Positions 51,765 through 60,923 of a stretch of 64,000 nt of DNA are shown here, piece by piece. Made by a program: the position numbers and the translations under genes. The notes below the pieces were generated by a model. That model was not told the origin of the DNA. It searched no databases and saw nothing but the letters and a program-made list of their open reading frames with translations. The stretch comes from Monomorium pharaonis. Taxonomy: Eukaryota > Arthropoda > Insecta > Hymenoptera > Formicidae. The stretch covers positions 23,911,662 through 23,975,661 of the forward strand of contig NC_050473.1 in NCBI RefSeq assembly GCF_013373865.1, read 5' to 3'. Position 1 is the stretch's first letter; each line of letters starts with the position of its first letter.

Positions 51765-51812
51765 GAAGTCAAACGACATCGGCGAGGGTTGACACTTGGA
51801 TGGGTGACCGTT
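51765..51812 (+). repeat. 5S rRNA-like segment, copy 2
   Basis: GAAGTCAAACGACATCGGCG, then CACTTGGATGGGTGACCG: box A- and box C-like elements of a 5S gene in correct order and spacing, on the plus strand of the left palindrome arm. Confidence 0.7.
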
Positions 51813-52452
51813 TTTTCAGATATAGAGATTAAACATGCTTTAACGGGTACGACTGTGGCTTGGCTGAAACATGTTGTTACAGTCTTCTTCCTCTTACAAG
51901 ATTACGTAAAAATAATTAGAATTTTTTATTTTTTGTTCAAGTTTTTTTTTCAATTTTTAGAAACTCTCAAAAATACTTAGAAATATTCAAAAATTTTCTA
52001 AATTATTCAAAATTTTTTATTTTTAAAGTTTTTTCGAGAAACGTTTCAATTCTTATAAAAAATCGGAATATTTATCAGAAATCCTGAAGAAAAATTTTTT
52101 AATTCTGACAAATTTTTTCACTGAAATATTGTAATATACCCTAGTGAAAAAATTTGTCAGAATTAAAAAAATTTTTTTCAGGATTTCTGATAAATATTCC
52201 AATTTTTTATAAGAATTGCAACGTTTCTCGGAAAAACTTTAAAAATAAAAAATTTTGATTAATTTAGAAAATTTTTGAATATTTCTAAGTATTTTTGAGA
52301 GTTTCTAAGAATTGAAAAAGACTTGAACAAAAAATAAAAAATTCTAATTATTTATACAGTAATCTTGTAAGAGGAAGAAGACTATAACAACATGTTTCGG
52401 TCAAGCCACAGTCGTACCCGTTAAAGCATGTTTAATCTCTATAACTGAAAAA

Positions 52453-52502
52453 ACGGTCACCCATCCAAGTGTCAACCATCGCCGATGTTGCTTGACTTTG
52501 AA
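52453..52502 (-). repeat. 5S rRNA-like segment, copy 3
   Basis: Complement of copy 2, in the right palindrome arm: CGGTCACCCATCCAAGTG, then CGATGTTGCTTGACTTTG. Confidence 0.7.
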
Positions 52503-53205
52503 GATCGTACGCATCCTAACGCCACGTGATAATCCATGAATATTTCTTGTCTATGCATACATTTGTTATAGATTATTACAATAGATGTTATCAGAAGGAT
52601 GAAATATGTATAGTTAACTTATATTTTTATGAATAAATATGAAGTTTTAGTTTTTTATTCATTTTTACATATGCGTGCAAAATAGCATGTGGAATAACTT
52701 ATTAAAAAATTTGTTTTTGCTCTGTTTGTATAAAATCAAAAAAATTGTTTAATGTCATTTTTTATAATTTTTTAGTATTATTAATATATATCACATTGTT
52801 TCGATAAGTGTACTTTTTTTATGTTCTATTTTAATTTACGTTTCTTAGAGATTTAATTAACGCTTTTGTCACTCTTTTATTACATTATAATTCATTTTTC
52901 CTTTACACTTAATTTACGTTCTATTAATTGTAGAGATAAAAGATATGATGGGATATTATCTGGATGTAATAGAATATCGTAAGATATTATAGAATATCTT
53001 ACAATATCTTATAATATTTTGAGATATTTTTTGGGGATATCGAAATATATTAATGGGATATCATATGATATCTTAAGATATTTTATGATATTTTAGAATA
53101 TTTTTGTAGGATATCCCGGAAGCTACTCATTGAGATATCCGTGGAATTGCCTTCGTCTGTCTGGGATAATTTGGGATATCCTCAGGATAAAGTGTGCTGT
53201 GTGGG

Positions 53206-53860
53206 TCCATACAAGGACATATACTGGCTAATAATAAACGGACGTCCAATGGACGTCCATTTGCTTCCACTTTATATAATTAATATATGGATAAATATTG
53301 TATGTCTAATGGATGTTCGTACCTGGATTTGTTTCTATCTATTTTTTCTTCTTAAAAAAACGGAAATCTTTTAAATTTTGTATTGTATAATTTATCATCT
53401 ATTATATTTAATGAGTATTTTATGAGACACTAAACATAAATTTTATAAACCTATGAATTTGCCGGAAAGTCGACTTTATATTATTGACTCAGTTAATTTT
53501 CATTCCACTGACGACAAGAAGTATTCCTCTCTCTCTTGTTTTTTAAGTTTTAGTTTATATATTTCTAATAAGTACTATGATAAAAATGTTGTGATATTAC
53601 TAATATTAATTACATAATTAATTATAATTATATACGCATAATAAATGTCTGAAGTGTATCCATTAAATGTTCAAATTTTGTCCATAAAGTGTCCAAAATT
53701 TGTCCATGAACGTCCAGTGAAAGACATCTTATGGATGTCCAGTGCAGTTGCAAATGGATATACAGTGGACGTCCATTGTATATCCATTGTACTCAATATG
53801 GATTGCAACATTACTTTTTTCGCGTCTACAACTTCGTCGTGCTCGTCATTTCCTTTACTA
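53206..53860. repeat. TGGACGTCCA foldback fragment
   Basis: AATGGACGTCCATTTG near 53250 and a row of GTCCA/TGGACG words at 53655-53800. Between them is AT-rich sequence with no gene. The partner arm is probably 54965-55045. Confidence 0.5.
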
Positions 53861-54950
53861 TAAGTTGGGCGCCAGGCGCGGAATCCGCGCCGCACAAAAA
53901 TCGCAAAACTCTCGGTACTTCGCACGACGGCCAAATGCCGGCTAGCCCGCCTCTACGCGAAGTGGCAGAGGAGCGAAGTTCTTTCTCGATACGCGGAATA
54001 GGAGAAGAGAGGTCTCGCATTAATAACTAGATCGAATTAATAAGTATAATAAGCGTGTATTGAAAATAGGATAGCAACAACGTTGTACAACGCATACATT
54101 CTAATCATTTGACATGACTCTCTGGTACGGCTGTATCGTACTTAACTTGGCATTTACAACATCTCGAAAACTACACGGTATAGGCTACACTCTAAATTCA
54201 ACAATACAACACGCGACATTAACAATAGACGGGATAGGCTGCGACGTAATGTGCGCATTCCGTGTAGATATTCTCATCTACGGAAGCTCGCTTCGGTACT
54301 GCGCACCTGGCTTACACTCTCGGTATGTGGCAAGTGAATCCCGTAACTATAAATCTACGTACGCACTATCCCTTTGCGAGACGTTATTTCTTACATATTC
54401 AGAGATCGACTGTCGGCTCGACATACTCCCCGAGGAAGGAGACAATAGGCGCAATTAGTAATCTAGACGAGGCGGAGATCGACACGGCCCTGCTACGCGG
54501 TGATTCTACTCTTGGTATCTCGATTATAATTAATCCGCCCACCAAACGCTCGGTAGGGTAGTTACTTCTTACGAAATGCCGGGCCGACCATCTCCGTCCT
54601 TACCGCGTGGTCGAAGTGGTGGCCTTACAGATGTTGGCGTCGTCGAGGGCCGTGAAACCGCTCTTGTGGATGTCTCACCGAACAGTGACGAACCGTGAGC
54701 GGTCGGGGGCGCCGCTCGGTCGTCTATGCTTCTTATTAACATTCCCTCGACGGCTGCTCCATTAATTACAACTGGTAGTCGTGGCACACCACTTCTCCCG
54801 CGGATCGCGACTTCCACTTGGCGGATACTTAAGTGACTTAATACTAAAAAAAATATTACTCAGAAAAGGAGAGGCCGCTCTGCCCCTCAGGGTAATGAGC
54901 GGCCCCAAATGACCTTTTCCGGTCGGGCCATCCGGCCCTTGTGACTGACG
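53861..54950. other. GC-richer unassigned segment, possibly a retroelement remnant
   Basis: A clearly higher-GC block (GGGCGCCAGGCGCGG near 53868; GCCGGGCCGACC near 54580) between two arms of a TGGACGTCC foldback. Open frames of up to 114 residues occur on both strands without motifs I recognise. I cannot support a gene; an internal cargo of the foldback or an LTR/leader remnant are options. Confidence 0.35.
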
Positions 54951-54954
54951 AAAA

Positions 54955-55045
54955 ACGTCACGTCACAGGATATCCATTGGACGTACACAAAGTCCGGAAT
55001 GGACGTCCATCGTACGTACATAGGGTGTACTTGTGCTATCTAGGT
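54955..55045. repeat. TGGACGTCCA foldback right end, GTGCTATCTAGG
   Basis: GGATATCCATTGGACGTAC and AATGGACGTCCATCGTACG words, closing in TTGTGCTATCTAGG at about 55031-55045, a variant of the GTGCTATTTGGG right end seen at 17567 and 50933. Confidence 0.55.
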
Positions 55046-55170
55046 TGACGCTCATTTTCAGCGTCAAAAGACATTAAGTGACTAAAAATAAAGATACCCA
55101 TTCGTAATTTTTAGTCACGTGATTTTTTTAGCGTCTTTTGACGCTGAAAATGACCGTCAAGTGTCAACGT
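55046..55170. repeat. Small hairpin element of GACGCTGAAAATGA words
   Basis: TTGACGCTCATTTTCAGCGTC is mirrored by GACGCTGAAAATGACCGTCAA around TTAGTCAC/GTGACTAA words. About 120 bp, MITE-like. Confidence 0.65.
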
Positions 55171-55739
55171 GAAAAAGCACCTTAACGTTATAATATCATT
55201 GCCACAGTATAAGTATACACAGTAGCGACAGTGAGTGTCGGCACCCTTGATGTCGGTGATGCTTAGTCACGTGACCTGTCGCCATTTTGAGAGTAGTACA
55301 GGCGCCCTATTTTTTATTTGGTTATAAGAATAATTATATAATTATATAATAGTAATAATTAATAGGACTTCCGTTTCCGGTGTCATAGAGAGTGACAGGT
55401 GTATGTGTGGCGTGTGAAAGAGCGAGTGAGTAAGGTGGTTAAGAAGCAGAGAATAATTGTGAGAGGGGTGGCAGTGAGAGAAGGTACGTTAGGTGGAGTA
55501 AGAGTAGGAGAGTGGAGAGGTGGAGAGAGTACGAGAGGTGGAGTAAAGAGAATTGAGTGGGCAGGTTAGAGAACATAGAAAAGGTAGGGGCTAGAGAGAG
55601 GCAAGCGAAGAAAAGTAGCGGGTAGGAGAGAGACACGAGCGACGCGAGTGGACGGGCGGAGAGTTAGAGAGGCAGGCGAGTGAGTTCGTAGGAGCGGTAT
55701 AGAAAGAAGTAAGTAAGTTAGGAGTACAATAAGGAAGGT

Positions 55740-56775
55740 ATGGCGGAAAACGAAAATAGAGAGGAGGAGGGATTAGGAGGAGAGGAACAGGTGGGGGAAG
55801 AGGGAGATAAGGGGGGAGGATTAAAAAACAAGGGGGATGTAGCGAAAAAGAAGGGGAGGCCGACAAATTTAGAAAGGCTGACTAGGGAAAGAACAAGAAG
55901 CATGAATAGCATAGAAGAAATGTTGATAAGGGGAAAAAGGAAGGAACGAGAGCAGGATGAGGAGGGGATGGAGATAATGGAAGAGGAGGAGATACTTAAA
56001 AGAAGCAGGATAGGAAAGGGGTCTCCGGAAACGAATGAGTGTAGAGGGGGCAATTTGGGTAAAATATTAGAGGAATTAGGAAAGCTGGGAAAGAAAATAG
56101 ATGAAGGAAAGGAGGAGTTGAAGAAACAGATAGCAGATCTAAAAAATAGGTGGGAGGAGGAAAGGAGAGAAATGAGGGATAGGATAGAGTTGATGGAAAA
56201 AAGAATAGAAGACTTAGAAGAGAAATTGGAGAAGGAGGGGGATAAAAGGAGGGAAACTTTAAAAGAAGAGGGGAGAAAGGAAGGAAAGGAGGGGGCAGGG
56301 GGGATAACGAGAAGAATGAGAGAGGTCGAAGTAAGGTTAGACAAAAGGGAGAGGGAATCAAGGAGAAATAATATAATAGTCAAAGGAATTAAGATAGGAG
56401 AGGGAAAGGTGGAAGAGACAATAAAGGAGCTTTGGGGGGAAATGGGTATAGAAGAGAGCCTAAGAGAGGTAAGGAGAGTAGGGGGGGGTAGACAGAGAGG
56501 GGAGAGGGATGATGTTAGTAAAGTTAGGAAGCTTGGAGAGCAAGAGGAGAGTGATGGAGGCAAAGAAGAGACTAAAAGGTAGAAGGGAGAGGATAGATGA
56601 CGATTTAACGAGAGAGGAGAGAAGAGCGAGATGGAAAATAGAAAGGGAAGCAGATAAAGAGAGGGAAAAAGGGAAGAGAGTTAATGTAGGATATATGAGG
56701 ATGTGGGTAGATGGGAAAGTAAAGATATGGGATGAGATAGGAGAAATGTGGTTTGGAGATAAGGTAAACGAGTAA
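55740..56775 (+). pseudogene. LINE ORF1 protein, frameshifted near the end
   Basis: It starts at 55740, with a basic, Gly/Glu-rich N-terminus, a coiled coil from about residue 115 (L-G-K-I-L-E-E-L-G-K-L-G-K-K-I then E-K-R-I-E-D-L-E-E-K-L-E), and a basic R-R-N-N-I-I-V-K-G segment (RRM-like start). The first frame stops at 56582, but the conserved C-terminal block (D-D-L-T-R-E-E-R-R-A-R-W-K-I) lies in another frame from about 56510 to 56775, so a one-base change near 56510 splits it. The same C-terminal block is intact in the ORF1 at 61521. Likely role: RNA-binding, trimerising nucleoprotein as in other LINEs. Confidence 0.75.
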
Positions 56776-56786
56776 GGAGAGGCAGT

Positions 56787-59700
56787 ATGAGGGGAGGAAA
56801 AGGGGAAGGAGGAGAGGGAAAGGAGAGAAGGGGAGGGGAGATGGAACGAAGAAGGGGGGAATATAAAGTAGGATTTTGGAACGTAGCAGGGTTGGGGAAT
56901 AAGGACAAAGACTTCTGGGAAGGCTTGAAGGATTGGGATGTAATAGTAATGAGTGAGACGTGGGTGGATAAGGGGGGATGGGTAAAAGTGAAGGAAAAGT
57001 TACCGAAGGGTTATGCGTGGGAGGCACAGTGGGCGGGTAGAGATAAATTAAAAGGGAGGGCAAAAGGGGGGATGGTGATAGGAATAAGGAAAGAGATAAA
57101 GATAGATAGAAGTGAGCAGGGGGGGAGATAGAGGGGGTGTTGGTAAAGAAAATATGTCTAGGAGATGATTGGTGGAGGGTGATAGGAGTTTATGTAAATA
57201 AAGACCTAGAAGCTAAAATGGAGTCGTTGAAAGGGTGGATGGAAGGGAGAGAGGAGGGAGTGAGGATGATTATAGGAGGAGATTTCAATGTAAGAACGGG
57301 TAGAGAGGGGGGAAGATATATGGAAGGTGAGGGGAAGAGAGAATCGAGAGATGGTACGGTAAATAGTGAAGGGAGGAAGTTCTGTAGGTTTATAGGAGAG
57401 ATGGGATACGCGATTATAAATGGGGATGTGAAGGGGGATGAGAGAGGGGAATGGACGCATGTGGGATGGAAGGGAGGATCGGTAATTGATTACGTGATCG
57501 GGGACGAGGAAATGAGAGAAAGGCTGATTAAAATGGAGGTGGAGGATAAAATAGATTCGGATCATCAGCCAGTGTCGGTGTGGTTAAAAGGAAGGAGGGA
57601 AAAGAGGAGGAACAGAGAAGAAAAAGATAGAGGGAGAGAGAAAGTAGTGTGGTCGGAGGAAGGGAGGAAAAGATTTGCGGAGAAGTATGGGGTTATAAAT
57701 TCGGGGGACATAGAGGTGGAGGAAGAATGGGGAAGGATGAAAAGGAAGATAGAAGAGGCTATGGAGAACATGGTAAAGAAAAGGGTTGGGGGGGGAGGAA
57801 GGGATGGTGGGATGAGGAGTGTAGAGAGGGGAAGAGGAGAGTGAGAAGGGAACTAAGGAGATGGAAAAGAAAGGGAGGAGATGGGGAGGAGTTCAGGAGG
57901 GAAAAAGGGAAATACAAGAGACTATGTGAGGAAAAGAAGGATAAGGAGAGAGAAGAGTGGGAGAAGGAGGTAGCGAGGGCGAGGTCGGAGGGGCAGGTAT
58001 GGAAGATAGTGAATAAGGAGCGGAAAAAGAGAGGGAGGGTGGATGAGTCAATAGAAATAGAAGAATGGGACGGCTACTTTAGAAAGTTGTTGGGAGGGGT
58101 GGAAGAGAGGGTAAGGATGGAATGGGTAGGAGAGAGGGTGGAGGATGAGGAGGAGGAAATAGGTAGGGAAGAGATAAGGAGAGTAGTGAAAGGTTTGAAG
58201 GTGGGGAAGGCATCGGGAGAAGATGGGATACCGAATGAGGTGTGGAAATATGGAGGGGAGGAGTTGGAGATTAGTTTGTGGAAATTATGTAATAGGGTAT
58301 GGAAAGGAGAGGGTTGGCCAGAAGAGTGGAAGGAAGAAATAGTAGTACCTATAGTGAAAAAGGGGGAAGGAGTAAAAGTAGAGGAGTACAGAGGAGTAAC
58401 GTTATTGCAAACGGCGTATAAGGTGTACACGGCAGTATTGGCAGAAAGGTTAAGGATAGAGTTAGAAGAGAAAAGTATTTTGCCGCCGAGTCAAGCGGGG
58501 TTCAGAAGGGGATGGGGTACAGTGGATAATGTGTACGTCCTGAACTATTTGATGAACAGGCAATTAGAGAAGAGGGGGGGGAAATTAATCTTATTATTTG
58601 TAGACATGAAGGCGGCTTTTGATTCGGTAGACAAAGAAGTTTTGGTGACAGCAATGAGAAAGAGAGGAGTAAGAGAGGGGCTAGTCAAGAGATGTGGAGA
58701 GGTGCTAAAAGAGACAGGAAGTAGGGTGAAGGTAGGAAAAACGGAAGGGAGAAAGTTTTGGACAGAAAGGGGTGTAAGACAGGGGTGCCCGTTGAGTCCG
58801 TGCCTGTTTACCTTGCTTTTGGCGGATATAGATGAAAAATTTGAGAAAGGAGGATGGGGGGGAATTGAATTGGGGGGAAAGAAAATATATTCGCTGGCAT
58901 ATGCAGATGATGTGGTGCTAATAGCGAAGGATGAAGAGGGAATGAAAGGGATGATGGGTAAATTGGAGAGTTATCTGGATGGGAAGAAGTTGGAAGTAAA
59001 CACGGAGAAAACAAAGATTATGAGATGTAAAAGAGGTGGGGGGAGAAGGAAAAAGATAAACTGGAGATGGAAAGGAAAGAAGTTAGAGGAGGTAAATAGG
59101 TTTAAATACCTGGGGTACACGTTGCTGGCAAATGGAAAACAGGATGGGCATGTAGAAGAAAGAGTAAAAAAAGGTTCGGCTATTTTAGGACAGATCTGGG
59201 GAATAGGGAAAAGGAGGTTTGGAAGAGACTGGGGGAGAAGGCTATGGTTATTTGATAGGTTGGTGTGGTCGGTGGTAAGTTACGGTGTAGAGATTTGGGG
59301 ATGGAAGAGGAGAATAGGGGTAGAAAGACTGCAGGAGAGATACTTGAGATGGATGTTAGGAGTAGAGAGAAGTGTACCAGGATATATGATAAGAGAAGAA
59401 TTGCAAAGGGATAGATTGGAGGGAAGAGCGGGAATGAGAGCATGGGGTTACGAAAAGAAGTTAGAAGAGGGAGGAGGGGGAGAGCTGGCAAGGAGATGTT
59501 GGATGGAGATAAAGAAGAAAGCGAAGGAGGGCAAGGCGAAGTCGGGGTGGGAAGTAGAAAGGATAAATTTCTATAAAGAGAGGGGATGGGAGATGGAGGA
59601 GGTGGAGAGGCTAAGGGAGAGAGGGAAGCTAAGAGGAGAGGAGTTGGTAAGGAGAGAGAGGGAAAAGCAAAGAAAGGAAAGATGGGAGGGAATCAAGGAT

Positions 59701-60291
59701 TCAAAATACAATGGCTGGTATTGGAGAGTAAAAGGGGAGGGGATTCCGGAATATTTAAAAAGGAATTGGGAGGAGAAAAGATGGCAAAGGATGGCAAGGT
59801 ATAGATTAGGGGGAGTAATGAGGGGGGGGAGATATTGGGAGGAGGAGGAGAGGAGGACATGTAGGTTATGCGGTTGGGGGGAGGAGACGTAGGAGCATGT
59901 TTGGGAAGAGTGTATAGACTGGGGGGTACAAAAAAGCTGGCAGGAGATGGTGGAGGAATTATTAGGGGAGGAGGGGGAGGGAGAGTGGTGGATGGAGAGG
60001 TTAGATAGACTAAGAGAGGACAGGAGGATAGAAGAGGAGGAAGGGGAGAGGGGAGGGGGAGAAAAGAAGGTGGAGCGCGTGTGGATGAATGAATGTAAAG
60101 GAAATAGAATGGAAGAAATGTACAGCGGAAGCGGAGGTCCAAGTGTGAATGGATGTGGAGGTATGAATGCTCTTTCTCTCTCTCAAGCGAGTGTGAGTGT
60201 GAATGCGAGTAGAGCGGCGGATAATAGTTTAAGGGAGGCGAAGAATTATTGTGAGCGGAGCGGAGGTCCGCTTGTACCCCGCAAGGGATAG
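56787..60291 (+). pseudogene. LINE ORF2: APE endonuclease - reverse transcriptase - zinc knuckle
   Basis: It starts 12 nt after the ORF1 stop. Endonuclease motifs: F-W-N-V-A-G-L (N-terminal Asn), S-E-T-W-V, G-G-D-F-N-V, and S-D-H-Q-P near the end. Reverse transcriptase: Y-R-G-V-T-L-L-Q-T-A-Y-K-V-Y, S-Q-A-G-F-R, F-V-D-M-K-A-A-F-D-S-V, R-Q-G-C-P-L-S-P, and the catalytic Y-A-D-D at about 58904-58915. The C-terminus has C-R-L-C ... H-V-W-E-E-C, with a TAG at 59890-59892 inside this finger in place of a probable Trp codon. Frame changes in G runs at 57119-57125 and 57787-57794 separate the endonuclease in two and the endonuclease from the RT. Nicks target DNA and primes reverse transcription when intact. 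Confidence 0.88.
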
Positions 60292-60329
60292 CAATAAATA
60301 TTATTATTATTATTATTAATAATTAATAA

Positions 60330-60900
60330 ATTGATTAAATTTATTTCATCTCTTTCTCTCTTGCTCTCAAAAATTTATTATTACTGAAATATATGTAAAA
60401 TTTGATTATAATTGTATTATATTAATTAAGCTTAATAAAAACTTAATAACAGTAAATATAATTGTAAATATGTCATAGAGTATAAATGTAGAAATTAAAT
60501 ATTAATGAAAAACAGATAATAAATTATCAAATAAATATTTTGTAACAAGCTAAAATATACAACCGTTCGTTCAATTAAATTGAAGAAATATATAATTTAT
60601 TAATATGAAAAAACTAAAATTAAAGAATAAATATAAATAAATAAATATTGAATAAATCATTTTTTATTGTAATATTATTTTATTATTACAGTCATATGTA
60701 AATAATAATTATTTACAGTATTAATATTAAATAATTAATATTAATAATTATTGTACACATTAATAAAGAGAAAAATTTTTTGTTAAAGTAACAAAAATAA
60801 TCTTATATACAATTTTATTTCTTGTTTGGATTATAATGATCATAATATGGTTATGTTATTTCCAAATTGCTATCTAAAAAAAAATAAGGAATTGATTACT
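60330..60900. other. AT-rich, no feature seen
   Basis: Very AT-rich sequence with short A and T runs; no repeat ends or open frames of note. Confidence 0.6.
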
Positions 60901-60923
60901 ATAATATATAATAACATATGTAA

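Larger units (their letters stand above)
51034..53205. mobile_element. Near-perfect 2.2-kb palindromic foldback, ends CCCACACAGCAC
   Basis: The left arm (51034-52125) and right arm (52145-53205) are inverted copies around about 20 nt (GAAATATTGTAATATACCCT). The ends match the 47181-50106 element (CCCACACAGCACACTTTATCC). Each arm carries a 5S-like module and a GATATTTTAAGATATT array. The flanks (TT left, TC right) do not form a clear duplication, so one end may be rearranged. Confidence 0.75.
55365..60316 (+). mobile_element. Purine-rich APE-type non-LTR retrotransposon, apparently full length
   Basis: A 5' UTR (from GGACTTCCG at 55365), ORF1 (55740-56775), ORF2 (56787-60291) and a 3' end CAATAAATATTATTATT of ATT repeats. 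TAATAATTAATA flanks both sides (55353-55364, 60317-60328), a possible 12-bp duplication, though low-complexity. The coding strand is strikingly purine-rich. Lesions are few: frame changes in ORF1 near 56510 and in G runs near 57119-57125 and 57787-57794, plus one TAG at 59890. A fairly recent insertion of a lineage I associate with ants; clade not determined. Confidence 0.8.

Noticed and set aside
51765..51812. Functional 5S rRNA gene
   Set aside because: Only the internal control region is recognisable; the 5' and 3' thirds and the terminal stem are not.
51034..53205. 2-bp duplication for this palindrome
   Set aside because: The left flank TT and right flank TC do not match; left unassigned, not counted among the seven.
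54114..54458. 114-residue open frame as a gene
   Set aside because: No motif, competing frames on both strands, and it lies between arms of a foldback element.
55718..56563. 281-residue minus-strand open frame
   Set aside because: Same composition artefact, antisense to the LINE ORF1 at 55740.
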